Shown: positions 1-9,136, counted from the stretch's first letter. The stretch: DNA of 64,000 nt from Sphingobacterium chuzhouense (GCF_014692525.1 NZ_JACNYL010000002.1:496001-560000), one strand, 5' to 3'. Notes: generated by a model from the sequence alone, not told the origin. Program-made: numbers and translations.

Positions 1-313
1 ACCCGCATACTCCCGGATATCTGATTCGCCCATTCGGATTTCGCGGATGGTTTTATGCATCTCTTTGATCCAAGGCTCGACCAATGATTTCGGGATAAGA
101 TACTCCGGAATGCCATCCACCTCTCCATCGGCCTTATCGATGAGGTGTACAAACTCATGGATGGCGGTATTGTCTGCAGACATATTCAAAAAACCATTTC
201 GCAATGCCTGCTGTGATAGAATCATCTTACTGTTGAGGGCACCCGAACCGACCATCCCCGCGACATTTCTAACTTCGCTCGCTGTACTGAAACGCTCATT
301 AAAATAATCCGGG
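1..313 (-). pseudogene. MtfA/M90-type zinc peptidase, 5'-truncated and cut by window edge
   Basis: The minus strand reads continuously through a zinc-protease core with the HEFVHLIDKADG motif, preceded by GMVGSG and followed by DGIPEYLIP. This is the pattern of the M90 (MtfA-like) peptidases, in which HExxH binds zinc. The C-terminus lies beyond base 1. Upstream of about base 313 the homology stops abruptly and the sequence becomes the 5' end of a different gene (an ATPase start, 314-341), in another frame and without a usable start for the peptidase. I infer that the first part of the gene was lost by recombination, so the gene is probably dead. The family assignment is fairly sure; the breakpoint is inferred. 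Confidence 0.7.
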
Positions 314-368
314 TATCCTGGAAGTTTAGAAGTGCCTCCATTTTGCAGTTTTGAAACTACAAATCAAC
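314..368 (-). repeat. Orphan 5' end and promoter of a DUF4143-type ATPase gene (copy of 7549-7603)
   Basis: About 55 bp are almost identical to 7549-7603. In both, an ATG (complement of 339-341 here) starts M-(E/D)-(A/T)-LLNFQD. A palindrome-like element, TTTGTAGTTT-CA-AAACTGCAAA, sits directly upstream. At 7.5 kb this leads into an ATPase gene; here it runs out of frame into the peptidase remnant. It is therefore a fragment left by recombination. The palindrome may be the operator of these ATPase genes. Confidence 0.65.
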
Positions 369-558
369 ATCCTGTCTATTTGGTATAATCTATCTGTAAC
401 CTTCTATATCTTTCTTCTAAAAGATCTTTATACTTTTTTTGTGATATCGGATAGTTTGCATTCGTGCTTATTCACTTTTAATTTCATTTATATTTGAAAA
501 ATAGTATATTTAGCATTCAAACAACGTCTTATAAACTGACATCCAAAGAAAGTATCCG
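369..558. other. AT-rich intergenic leader of the S41 peptidase gene
   Basis: No ORF with plausible coding character is visible. The stretch is AT-rich and probably carries the promoter of the S41 gene. I do not see a clear TAnnTTTG element close enough to the start to assign one. Confidence 0.4.
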
Positions 559-2775
559 ATGAAAAAAGTTCTACTCTTATTTTTTTCTTTTGTAACATTG
601 TCCTGTTACGCTCAGAAAGATCAGAAATTCAACCTTGGTTTTGAGCACAGAAAAGAAGAAAAAGGCCTACCCGATGGCTGGTTTCCATGGGGAAGTTATG
701 GGTTAAGTACGGATTCCCTCAGCCATTCGGGAAAATATGCCGGAAAAATTACCGCTGACGAGAGTGGCGCTGCCTTTGGCAGCATAGCCTACCGGATACC
801 TGCAAAATACAAAGGCAGCAAAATTAAGTTGGCAGGCTATATGAAAACAAAAGATGTGCAAGATGGCCATGCTGGTTTATTACTACGCATCGACGGACAA
901 GGAAAATCTCTAGCATTCGACAACATGCAAGACCAGAAGATCATCGGAACTCACGATTGGACACGCTATGAGATCATCCTAGACTACCCACAAGAAGCCG
1001 AAACGATATTTGTAGCAGGTATATTAACGGGTAAAGGCGAAGCCTGGTTTGATGATTTCGTTCTCACGATCGATGGTAAGGATGTCCAGACGCTACCGGA
1101 AATTGAAGTGGAACTACCCAAAGCCAAACTAGATACCGCATTCAACAAGGGTTCTTCTATTGTACTTTCTCCTTTAACGGCTACACAACTCGACAACTTA
1201 ACACTATTGGGCAAGATCTGGGGTTTCTTAAAATATCACCATCGTGAAATTGCCAAAGGGAATTACAATTGGGATTACGAGCTGTTCCGTTTTCTGCCGG
1301 AATACATGGCAGTAGATAGCAAAGGCAGCCGCGACGAGCTGTTGATCAACTGGATTGCTTCACTGGGTGAAGTACCCGCCTGCGAATCCTGCATAGAAGC
1401 ACCTTTGTACGCGCATTTAAAACCCGACCTCTCCTGGATTAGAAACCAGCAAGACGATTTAAAAAAGGCATTGCAATACATCTATAAAAACCGTGTATCC
1501 GATAAACATTATTATATAGAAATGGCGCAGGGCGTCGGAAATCCGAATTTTAAAAATGAAGATGCGTACAGCCAAATGACCCACCCCGACGACGGTTTCC
1601 GGTTGCTTTCCCTCTTCCGTTATTGGAACATGATCAACTATTTCTTTCCCTATAAACACTTGACGGACAAAAACTGGGATACCGTACTTAAAGAATATAT
1701 ACCGATATTTTTGGATGCAAAGGATGAGTTAGCCTACGAATTAGCTACCCTTCAGATCATCGCTGATGTCCGTGATACCCATGCCAACCTATCCGGCCAT
1801 ACCGATAAGGTTGCCGAATGGAAAGGGCTCTACTTCCCCGGCGTACGCACGCAGTTTATCGAAGATCAACTCACAGTCACGGAGTTTAATTACGCCGAAA
1901 TGCAGGATGAAACCGGACTAGCCATCGGCGACGTCATCCATCAGATCGATGGTAGAAAAATAGCCGATATCGTAGCCGAACGCTTACCATACTACCCCGC
2001 CTCCAACAAAACTACACAGCTCCGTAACTTAGGGCCGGAATTACTGCGCTCCAATAAACAAACGGTAGAGATCGAGTTTACAGGCGCTCAAGGCACCAAG
2101 CAAACGAAAATATTGGAGCTTTACAACGTAGACAGCCTCAAGAAATTCACCAGGCAGATGAAGGTGGCACCTCAAAGCTACAAAATGCTCGCCAACAATA
2201 TCGGCTATATCACCTTACAGACCATTGAGCAGGAAGACATTGCTGCGATAAAGGAAAACTTTAAGAACGCTTCGGGTATCATTATCGACATCCGCAACTA
2301 CCCCGCTACCTTTGTCCCCTTTTCTTTGGGCTCTTATTTTGTTTCCACTCCGACCCCTTTTGTAAAATTTACGGGTGGAAGTGTGGCTAACCCAGGCGTA
2401 TTTACGATGTCGGAGAGCTTAGAGATACCGAATGAAGATGTATCTTACGATGGCCCCGTTGTGGTTCTGGTCAATGAAATGAGCGTCAGCCAGTCCGAAT
2501 ATACAGCCATGGCCTTTCGGGCAGGCAAAAACACGACCATCATGGGCAGCACGACAGCAGGAGCAGACGGAAACGTGTCCGAGATCTGGCTTCCAGGTGG
2601 ATTGCGGACAATGATTTCAGGGATAGGTGTATACTATCCGGACGGTACAGAAACCCAGCGCGTAGGCATTATTCCGGATATAGAGGTAAAACCGACTATA
2701 GACGGCATACGCAACGGACGGGACGAGCCGCTTGAAAAGGCGATTGGATATATCTCCTCTAAGATGGCAGATTAA
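559..2775 (+). CDS. S41 family (tail-specific-protease-like) peptidase, secreted
   Basis: A 738-aa protein. Residues 1-19 form a signal peptide ending near CYAQ. Residues 25-180 look like a beta-sandwich carbohydrate-binding-like domain (GxxxxWFDDF near its end). The C-terminal third is the S41 protease fold: a PDZ-like stretch (GDVIHQIDGRKI), then NEMSVSQSEY, which carries the presumed nucleophile Ser near residue 644, then GSTTAGADGNVS. S41 enzymes are serine/lysine proteases that cleave polypeptide C-terminal regions, here in the periplasm. The start is chosen because the signal peptide begins there. The gene stands alone, and 369-558 upstream is non-coding. The substrate is unknown. Confidence 0.9.
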   Translation: MKKVLLLFFSFVTLSCYAQKDQKFNLGFEHRKEEKGLPDGWFPWGSYGLSTDSLSHSGKYAGKITADESGAAFGSIAYRIPAKYKGSKIKLAGYMKTKDVQDGHAGLLLRIDGQGKSLAFDNMQDQKIIGTHDWTRYEIILDYPQEAETIFVAGILTGKGEAWFDDFVLTIDGKDVQTLPEIEVELPKAKLDTAFNKGSSIVLSPLTATQLDNLTLLGKIWGFLKYHHREIAKGNYNWDYELFRFLPEYMAVDSKGSRDELLINWIASLGEVPACESCIEAPLYAHLKPDLSWIRNQQDDLKKALQYIYKNRVSDKHYYIEMAQGVGNPNFKNEDAYSQMTHPDDGFRLLSLFRYWNMINYFFPYKHLTDKNWDTVLKEYIPIFLDAKDELAYELATLQIIADVRDTHANLSGHTDKVAEWKGLYFPGVRTQFIEDQLTVTEFNYAEMQDETGLAIGDVIHQIDGRKIADIVAERLPYYPASNKTTQLRNLGPELLRSNKQTVEIEFTGAQGTKQTKILELYNVDSLKKFTRQMKVAPQSYKMLANNIGYITLQTIEQEDIAAIKENFKNASGIIIDIRNYPATFVPFSLGSYFVSTPTPFVKFTGGSVANPGVFTMSESLEIPNEDVSYDGPVVVLVNEMSVSQSEYTAMAFRAGKNTTIMGSTTAGADGNVSEIWLPGGLRTMISGIGVYYPDGTETQRVGIIPDIEVKPTIDGIRNGRDEPLEKAIGYISSKMAD

Positions 2776-2958
2776 TCAGCGTAATATCTGACGTTACAAT
2801 AAAGGAGGGTATCTGATTGTCACTTCATATACTGATGCACGGTGTAGGTCAATCCTATATTATGGTGACGGAGGTGCCGCAACAGGACACCACAGGACAC
2901 CTAATTTTAGTATATTATATATCTTGTAAATCTTTTTACAACCCCGCAGCTTATTTAT

Positions 2959-4032
2959 ATGACAAAAATTAAGAACTTCACGTTATACAAGGCTAATGCT
3001 TCCTTGAGCAAGCCGATCTCAGACGCTACGCACACCCTTACCGAAATTTCCTTTCTAGTTTTACGGATCGAAACCGCGTCCGGAGTAACGGGAGAATCCT
3101 ACCTTCTCAGCTTTCAGTACAGCCCTAGAGCAATTATGGGTGCTTTGAAAGATATAGGCGAGATGGTTATAGGCGAACATGTACATGATATGACAGGCTG
3201 TTTTGAGCGTATAAATCAAAACAACGAATATTTCGGACTGGAGGGAATCAACCGGTGGGCACAATCCGCTTTCAATATAGCGATGTGGGATGCATGGTGC
3301 AAAATATTAGGACAACCCATTTGGAAAGTTCTTGGAGGAGCAGCGCGTCCCATCCCTATTTACGGAAGCGGCGGGTGGAGCTCGTATACCATCGATGAAC
3401 TTATTGCTGAAGTCACCGATTATAAAAAACGAGGTTTTAAAGCGGTAAAAATAAAAGTTGGAAAACCAGATTGGAAAGAAGATTTAGAACGCTTAAGGCT
3501 TGTTAGGGAAGCTGTAGGCCAAGATATCGGAATCATGATGGATGCTAACCAAGGGATGGAGGTACCCGACGCTTTATCCCTGGCGAGAGCCGCCCGTGAA
3601 CTCGGTATCCACTGGTTCGAGGAACCGATCGACCACACGGATTTCCAAGGCTATCAATATTTACGCCATCAGGCAGGAATATCCTTAGCCATGGGCGAAA
3701 GAGAATATAGCGCGATCCCTTTGCGCGAATTAATTAAACTTGACGCCATCGATATATGGCAGCCAGATATTCTACGGCTGGGCGGTGTCGAGGCATGGCG
3801 AGACAGCGCCGCATTAGCGAAAAGCAACCATATCCCGGTGTTACCACATTATTACAAAGATTATGATGTACCTCTTTTATGTACGATAAGCAATGGAACC
3901 GGTGCCGAATCATTCGATTGGATAGATCCGTTAATAGATTATCCGCTAGAAATCAATAATGGACTAGCTTTACCACATAATCGACCCGGATGGGGTTTCT
4001 CCTTTAAGGACAGCTCTTTACAGGCGATATAA
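2959..4032 (+). CDS. Mandelate racemase/muconate lactonizing enzyme-type protein (enolase superfamily)
   Basis: A 357-aa enolase-superfamily enzyme. It has an N-terminal capping domain followed by the TIM barrel. Visible catalytic elements are KIK (Lys164/Lys166, the KxK base), MMDAN (Asp195), WFEEP (Glu221) and GERE (Glu247) as the magnesium ligands, and a late LPHYY (His297), which fits the mandelate racemase subgroup. The family abstracts an alpha-proton from a carboxylate; in Bacteroidetes it usually acts as a sugar-acid dehydratase or epimerase. The next gene, an SDR dehydrogenase 21 bp downstream, fits a two-step sugar-acid route. The exact substrate cannot be read from sequence. Confidence 0.9.
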   Translation: MTKIKNFTLYKANASLSKPISDATHTLTEISFLVLRIETASGVTGESYLLSFQYSPRAIMGALKDIGEMVIGEHVHDMTGCFERINQNNEYFGLEGINRWAQSAFNIAMWDAWCKILGQPIWKVLGGAARPIPIYGSGGWSSYTIDELIAEVTDYKKRGFKAVKIKVGKPDWKEDLERLRLVREAVGQDIGIMMDANQGMEVPDALSLARAARELGIHWFEEPIDHTDFQGYQYLRHQAGISLAMGEREYSAIPLRELIKLDAIDIWQPDILRLGGVEAWRDSAALAKSNHIPVLPHYYKDYDVPLLCTISNGTGAESFDWIDPLIDYPLEINNGLALPHNRPGWGFSFKDSSLQAI

Positions 4033-4053
4033 TTTAACTGACACCGTTTTTTT

Positions 4054-4818
4054 ATGAATTATCTTGAGAAAACATTTTCCTTAAAAGGGCTTCGAATCAT
4101 CGTAACTGGCGCTTCCAGCGGTTTGGGGCTGAGTCAGGCCATTGCACTGGCAAACTGTGGCGCCGATGTATTTGCCCTCAGCCGAACAGGAAAACCTAAA
4201 GTAGAGACTGATATTGCTATTCCCGATAATGTACATTTCGATGTCCTGGATGTTTCTTGCGCAGCAGACATTCTTCGGAAATTTAGCGACATCGGAAATG
4301 CCGGCGGTATAGACGTATTGGTTAACAATGCTGGAATAACTCAGCGTTGTAGAGCGGAGGACATCACCGAAGAACAGTGGCAGGCTATCCACGAGGTGAA
4401 CGTAAACAGCGTCTTTAAATGTGCACAGGTTGCCTACCCTTTCTTAAAACAATCTCCACATGTGGGTCGGATTATCAACATAGCCTCTATGGCTTCCTAT
4501 CTAGGTTTTTCTGAGGTTGTGCCCTACTCTTCGTCGAAATCTGCTGTCTTGGGGATCACGAGAGGCTTAGCCGTCGAATGGAGCCGTGACAATATACTCG
4601 TCAATTCTATTTCGCCGGGATGGTTTCCTTCCCTCATGAGCCAGCAAGTGATGGATCCTGATCGAAAGACAAAGATACTGAACAGGATGCCGCTACATCG
4701 TTTTGGACGTCCTGAAGAGCTCTCTGCTATGACCTGCTTTTTAGCCTCGCCGGCGGCAACCTATATCACCGGACAGGATTTTAGTGTAGATGGTGGCGCG
4801 CTTGCTTTTGGTTTCTAA
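4054..4818 (+). CDS. SDR family NAD(P)-dependent oxidoreductase
   Basis: A classical short-chain dehydrogenase of 254 aa. It shows TGASSGLG near residue 18 (cofactor loop), NNAGI near 92, a catalytic Ser in the NIASMAS segment, the YSSSK pair (Tyr158/Lys162) and a C-terminal TGQDFSVDGG, typical of gluconate or 3-oxoacyl dehydrogenase-like SDRs. It lies 21 bp after the enolase-superfamily gene on the same strand, so the two probably form an operon oxidising or reducing a sugar acid. The reaction direction and substrate are not determinable. Confidence 0.9.
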   Translation: MNYLEKTFSLKGLRIIVTGASSGLGLSQAIALANCGADVFALSRTGKPKVETDIAIPDNVHFDVLDVSCAADILRKFSDIGNAGGIDVLVNNAGITQRCRAEDITEEQWQAIHEVNVNSVFKCAQVAYPFLKQSPHVGRIINIASMASYLGFSEVVPYSSSKSAVLGITRGLAVEWSRDNILVNSISPGWFPSLMSQQVMDPDRKTKILNRMPLHRFGRPEELSAMTCFLASPAATYITGQDFSVDGGALAFGF

Positions 4819-4911
4819 CATGTTGTTGTTAAAGTTTCAGGCGCGTACCTACACGAATAGCTTACGCGCTTGGAAAAGTTTTTTTATGTAGATTCGGTCA
4901 AAATTTATGAT

Positions 4912-5667
4912 ATGAAGAATCTTATTGCTATAGCACTAGTGACGTTCATGATTTCTTGTGGTCAAAAAGGAGAGAAAGAAGTATCCGTTGAAAAACATGG
5001 TTTAAACTTAGCGCAAATCAACTTCGAAGAAGATCCGCAGATCCTACTGAAAGGAAATATTGATAGCTCTAAGAATGCGACAGCAAGCTTTATTGAAGAA
5101 GGACTATCCGACCCATTTGATTATCCAACTGGTCACAAAGTAAACAAATGGAACGGCGATCAATCCTTATATGGTAAAGCCTATTACAGCAAGGTGTCCG
5201 ACAGTATAGCGTATTATCAAGATTTATATTTTCGTCAGATTGCCTTTTTAACACGTCACAGTAAGACCGTAGCGGTTTTGGCCACTGTTGAAGTTACTTC
5301 AGACACCGTATATCAACATTTGATTGACGTACTCCATAAAGAATATGGCGCTTCTTCTTTTAATCGCCCTACGACTACGGATGAGTTTTACGAATGGACA
5401 GGAAAAGACAGGTATGTCCAGATTGATTACAGTAAAGGCGGTTCCATAACGATTATGCCGGATCGCCCCATGGAAGCAGAAACCGTTTATACGATCGAAC
5501 TACTGATTTTTAACAAGGATGCGGCCGACGAGATCAAAAAAATACAGGACGATAATTACAGAAAGACAAAGGAATACACGATTCTGTATGGTGATTTTGA
5601 GATTTACAAACAAAACCCAGCGAGAAATGTCGTCATGATGAGTGACATCTTGTACGATAAATACTGA
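4912..5667 (+). CDS. Hypothetical lipoprotein
   Basis: I do not recognise the family. The preferred start is the ATG at 4912, because it gives a compact lipoprotein signal (MKNLIAIALVTF followed by MISC-G, with the lipobox Cys about residue 13). An upstream in-frame ATG at 4870 would put a charged stretch before the signal. The mature part of about 237 aa is hydrophilic with mixed alpha/beta character and no repeats. It is followed within 20 bp by a strong terminator and is probably monocistronic. It is predicted to be anchored to a membrane, with unknown role. Confidence 0.75.
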   Translation: MKNLIAIALVTFMISCGQKGEKEVSVEKHGLNLAQINFEEDPQILLKGNIDSSKNATASFIEEGLSDPFDYPTGHKVNKWNGDQSLYGKAYYSKVSDSIAYYQDLYFRQIAFLTRHSKTVAVLATVEVTSDTVYQHLIDVLHKEYGASSFNRPTTTDEFYEWTGKDRYVQIDYSKGGSITIMPDRPMEAETVYTIELLIFNKDAADEIKKIQDDNYRKTKEYTILYGDFEIYKQNPARNVVMMSDILYDKY

Positions 5668-5677
5668 TAAAAATATA

Positions 5678-5712
5678 AAAAAACTCCCGAGGCCTGCGCC
5701 GCGGGAGTTCAC
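5678..5712. terminator. Bidirectional intrinsic terminator
   Basis: The inverted repeat AACTCCCG...CGGGAGTT is flanked by A-runs on the left. It lies between the lipoprotein gene (plus) and the module-1 small peptide genes (minus) and can serve both. A very similar hairpin follows module 2 at 9313-9345. Confidence 0.75.
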
Positions 5713-5731
5713 ATTACATTAAACCAACAAA

Positions 5732-5905
5732 TTACCAATCACGTCTACGCCTTCGCCGTCTACCTTCCAACAAGCGGCTAGTTAAGTAGCTTACCGCAGC
5801 ACCCACCACCGCGATCAACGCCGTATGCAAGAGATTGCTCCAGTCGAAGCTGTTCCAGACCGAGCAGAGCGTGCCACCGAGTGTACCAAACTGCACATTA
5901 CTCAT
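5732..5905 (-). CDS. Module 1: tiny membrane peptide with Arg-rich tail (holin-like)
   Basis: A 57-aa peptide starting MSNVQFGTLGG. It has one hydrophobic segment (LLHTALIAVVGAAVSYLTS) and ends in a run of seven arginines. A near-identical partner is at 9380-9547. The start is set at the ATG at 5905 because the match between copies begins there; an in-frame ATG nine bases upstream is possible. A short single-span peptide with a basic tail behind a DUF5675 gene resembles phage holin or lysis cassettes, but that is an inference from shape only. It overlaps the end of the preceding gene. Confidence 0.65.
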   Translation of the reverse strand: MSNVQFGTLGGTLCSVWNSFDWSNLLHTALIAVVGAAVSYLTSRLLEGRRRRRRRDW

Positions 5906-6092
5906 GAGCCTCATCGCTTCCCTCCTTTCTCTCTGCTCCGGGGTTATCTTTCCCATCATCCATCACCTGCTCGATAATACCCAATCCGACTGCAACATAC
6001 CTCAATACGTTCATAGCCTTAGCCGGCAGTTTGATCGGTGCCAGCAGTACGACCTGTACTGCCTGGCTGATTTTTCGGATGACCTTTTTCAT
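5898..6092 (-). CDS. Module 1: 64-aa basic/amphipathic small protein
   Basis: The N-terminus MKKVIRKISQAVQVV is basic and amphipathic. A mildly hydrophobic middle (VLRYVAVGLGIIEQV) and an acidic tail follow. A 63-aa copy with only a few substitutions lies at 9540-9731. It overlaps the upstream DUF5675 gene by 4 bp (ATGA) and the downstream peptide by 8 bp, so the three are translationally coupled. Conservation between copies supports real coding. I do not recognise the function. Confidence 0.7.
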   Translation of the reverse strand: MKKVIRKISQAVQVVLLAPIKLPAKAMNVLRYVAVGLGIIEQVMDDGKDNPGAERKEGSDEAHE

Positions 6093-6502
6093 CGCCCCTC
6101 CCGGATTAAAAGAAACACTTCATCTCCCTGACCCCATAAACTGTAAACCAATGCCTTAAGTTTCGCTAAGGCTTTACCGCTTTCATCACCCGTACCTTCG
6201 CCCGTGAGCGTCGTGACAGGCGCGATACAGCCCATCAATTGCTTCATCGCATCGTTGGCGGTATGGATCAAGATCGCTTCCCGCCCGAGGACAGCCGGAA
6301 TACCGATCTGCTCTCCATGTTTGGTATACTTCCGCTTTTCCAGCTTATAGCATCCTTACGGGATACAGCTCAAACGCTGTAAGTTATTACGCCAAGGTAG
6401 TTCGATCGTATGGCAGATTTTCTCACCGTCGAAGTAAATCGTTCCGTTGGTTCCCTGTTCTCCGTAAGTCCGTCGGAGAACCAAGGTGCTCTTCAATGCC
6501 AT
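6089..6502 (-). pseudogene. Module 1: DUF5675 protein, inactivated by a nonsense codon
   Basis: Reading from the ATG at 6502 gives a 137-codon gene aligned throughout with the intact copy at 9728-10141 (MALKSTLVLRRTYGEQGTNG at the start, FLLIREGR at the end). The codon at 6356-6358 is TAA where module 2 has GAG (S-C-I-P-E-G-C-Y becomes S-C-I-P-stop-G-C-Y). The rest of the frame is open. The gene is thus killed by one or a few base changes while its small downstream partners stay intact. Confidence 0.85.
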
Positions 6503-6640
6503 ACTATCTTACCACGATCGTTGCGTTATCAATCCAGTCCCCGGTTCCTCGCGTATTTAGCGCACGCACCCGCACTTCATAGCGTTCAGCTGCCGTCAAC
6601 TTTTCACAGACAGACCACTTTATGCAGAACGGCAAGACAA
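6503..6640 (-). pseudogene. Module 1: C-terminal remnant of the FN3 protein
   Basis: The minus strand keeps only the last part of the fibronectin type III protein found whole at 10143-10766. AERYEVRVRALNTRGTGDW and the final VVR match that copy. Upstream of about 6610 the similarity fades and the frame is broken. The N-terminal 150 or more codons and the module promoter are missing, so module 1 has lost its own upstream half. Confidence 0.7.
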
Positions 6641-6762
6641 TACATGTTATACCAGCCCATGCTTATTTAGCAACGGATTAATCGCACGTTCCAAAATTCT
6701 CATTTTACAAACGCCCTCGGATATCATATGTATCAATGGATCTTCGTCCGGCCATCAGCTTG

Positions 6763-7576
6763 CTAATATAAAAACCCGAATAACCACAGTGGTACTTTGG
6801 TTCCAAAACCAATCTCCATATCATCCGCTGCGACGACATAAGATTTCATATCTCGCACTTGCTTAATCGATTTGTTCTTGTCCCCTACCTCGATATGGAT
6901 ATCATTAACTAAAAAGTCGCCAGTATCTGGCTCAAACACATCAAATCCAGCATTCAGCAATTGTCCCAGGAGAAAAGTTTCTCTTAAATTGCCTTTATCC
7001 GGTCTGTTACTTATAGTATAGGAAAGGTTTGGATTTTCCAAAAAGATTTTGTCTGGCTTTTGAAGCTTAGATACGCCTTTGCCTGCTACAGAAAGAACAT
7101 TCAGCAACCTCGCATCCCTAAGCTGGTAAATATACTCCAATACGCGGTCACGCGAAATGTTCAACTTACCTGATAAGGCTGAGATATTTGGTTTAAAAGG
7201 AGCAGACTCCGCAATAACGCCGAGTAGCTTTTTCACTTTTACCGCTGTCCCCGCATTATAAGATGCGATATACGCGAGGTCAGTATCTACCACAGCATTG
7301 ATGATCTGTTGGAGCTTGGGAAGGTACTCCATTTCACCTTCCGTAAAAATGGGCAGATATCCTTTTTCCAAATATTGGGCAAATACCTGCAACGGGCGCA
7401 CGTTCGATGCGATCTCTTGGCTAATGCTGGAGCAATAGCGTTGTTTTTCCAGCACCGCGCGGCCCCTTGATACCGATCATGCGCTGATTCCAATTGATCT
7501 TTTCATGAAGATATCTACGAAAATCATTCGTAACACTTTGCAACAAAATATCCTGAAAGTTTAGAAGTGTATCCAT
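6763..7576 (-). pseudogene. DUF4143-type AAA+ ATPase with internal deletion/frameshift
   Basis: From the ATG at 7576 the frame reads MDTLLNFQDILLQ, then FRRYLHEKINWNQR, then the Walker A loop GPRGAGKTT, and stops after LLLQH. A second frame resumes immediately at about 7455 with the C-terminal half (QEIASNVRPLQVFAQYLEKG and a DUF4143-like nuclease-fold domain to 6763). The Walker B region is missing, so the ATPase core was deleted. Such ATPases fuse a P-loop domain to a C-terminal DUF4143 domain and are of poorly known function. An intact relative lies divergently at 7835. Confidence 0.8.
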
Positions 7577-7834
7577 TTTGCAGTTTTGAAACTACAAATC
7601 ACCCCCCCCCGTCTTCGTGTAATTAATCAGATTATTCACGATATTAAAACCCACAAAGTAGAGCAGAACAACAGCAGGGCAGCTATTGACAGCGTATACC
7701 CACTCATCGGGCACCGTTTTTCACGCACGAAATTCAAAACTCGTACATAAAAGTGTAGTGTTTACACAAAAAGTCGTACATAAAAGTGTAGTGATCATAC
7801 AAAAAGTCGTACATATTTTTGTATTTTTGTTTTC
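7577..7834. promoter_or_regulatory. Divergent control region: palindrome on the left, three 33-bp direct repeats on the right
   Basis: At 7579-7600 lies TTTGCAGTTT-TG-AAACTACAAA, an imperfect palindrome in front of the minus-strand ATPase. It is followed by a run of about nine C. On the right, tcgtacataaaagtgtag starts at 7741 and again at 7774, and a variant tcgtacatatttttg starts at 7807, giving an exact 33-bp period. The last unit contains TATTTTTG, which fits the Bacteroidetes -7 element, about 20 bp before the ATG at 7835. The repeats are probable regulator sites. Confidence 0.65.
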
Positions 7835-9136
7835 ATGAGACGTGATCTTTACGAAAAGCTACTTGAGTGGAAAGGGCGAAAATCGCATAAACCACTTATT
7901 ATCCGTGGTGCACGCCAGGTGGGCAAAACATGGTTAATGAAACATTTTGGTAAAACAGAATATAAAAACGTAGCTTATGTTAATATGGAGAGTAATGCTG
8001 TAATCCGTGATTTGTTTAAGCTAGACTTCAACATCGACCGCATTTTGTTAGGCCTTCAGATTGAGACCGGTATGCCTATCGATGCGGATACCTTAATCAT
8101 CATTGATGAAATACAGGAATCACCCGAGGCAATTACCTCGTTGAAATATTTTTACGAGAATGCTCCTCAATATGATATTATCTGTGCCGGATCACTGTTG
8201 GGAGTAGCATTGACGCGCCATACGTCATTTCCGGTAGGCAAGGTTGAATTTTTAGATTTATACCCACTACGATTTTCCGAGTTTGCTGCAGCATTAGGAG
8301 AACGTGCGCTCGTAAGCCTGTTGGAGAGTCCCGATTGGACACTCATTGCTGGATTCTCATCTCGCTATGTGGAACTTCTGCGACAGTATTATTACGTTGG
8401 CGGGATGCCTGAAGCGGTAACTGCGTTTGCTGAAAACAAAAACTTCCAGCAAGTACGCGAGATACAAAAAAGAATTCTTGCCGCGTACGAGCAAGATTTC
8501 TCCAAACATGCTCCTAGTTCGATCGTACCACGCATACGCATGCTATGGAACTCTATTCCAGCACAGTTGGCAAAAGAGAATAAAAAATTTATATATGGTA
8601 TTATTCGGCAAGGTGCACGCTCCAAGGATTATGAGCTCGCAATCGCTTGGTTGATTGACTGTGGTCTAGTACACCGCGTGCATAATGTAACTAAGCCTTG
8701 TATACCGCTTAAAGCTTATGAGGATTTCAATTCGTTTAAAATCTTTTTGGTAGATGTAGGTCTATTAGGAGCTATGACCGATTTAGATGTGCGCACTTTG
8801 CTAGAAGGCCAAGCGTTATTCCAGGAATTTAAAGGCGCATTGACAGAACAATACGTATTGCAAGAATTAACCGCCCGCGGAGACATGAGTATCTACTATT
8901 GGTCTTTGGAAAATTCGAGAGCCGAAATAGACTTTTTAATTCAAAAAAACGGCAAAATCATACCGATAGAGGTAAAAGCCGAAGAAAACCTGCAGGCCAA
9001 AAGCCTTCGCGTTTATTACGACAAGTATAAGCCCGACACAGCTATACGAACCTCTATGAGCAATTATCGAGAAGAGGACTGGATGACTAACATACCCTTG
9101 TATGCGTTAACAACAGCGCCCAACCTATTCGAGTAG
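7835..9136 (+). CDS. AAA+ ATPase with C-terminal DUF4143 domain
   Basis: A 433-aa protein, intact. Walker A is GARQVGKTW near residue 25, and Walker B is TLIIIDEIQE near 87. A sensor-like ICAGSLLG follows, then the DUF4143 domain with a PD-(D/E)xK-like core near residues 360-390 (EIDFLIQKNGKIIPIEVKAEE). This is the full-length form of the ATPase family that is broken at 6763-7576. These genes are widespread and multi-copy in Bacteroidetes and are often called archaeal-type ATPases; their role is not established. The tandem 33-bp repeats upstream suggest a dedicated regulator or autoregulation. Confidence 0.9.
   Translation: MRRDLYEKLLEWKGRKSHKPLIIRGARQVGKTWLMKHFGKTEYKNVAYVNMESNAVIRDLFKLDFNIDRILLGLQIETGMPIDADTLIIIDEIQESPEAITSLKYFYENAPQYDIICAGSLLGVALTRHTSFPVGKVEFLDLYPLRFSEFAAALGERALVSLLESPDWTLIAGFSSRYVELLRQYYYVGGMPEAVTAFAENKNFQQVREIQKRILAAYEQDFSKHAPSSIVPRIRMLWNSIPAQLAKENKKFIYGIIRQGARSKDYELAIAWLIDCGLVHRVHNVTKPCIPLKAYEDFNSFKIFLVDVGLLGAMTDLDVRTLLEGQALFQEFKGALTEQYVLQELTARGDMSIYYWSLENSRAEIDFLIQKNGKIIPIEVKAEENLQAKSLRVYYDKYKPDTAIRTSMSNYREEDWMTNIPLYALTTAPNLFE

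Noticed and set aside
5835..6131. Plus-strand ORF across module 1
   Set aside because: Antisense to two small genes conserved in the second module; its own product is not conserved there.
7608..7618. Phase-variable poly-C tract
   Set aside because: It lies in front of an already deleted ATPase gene and not in a coding frame, so a switching role is not supported.
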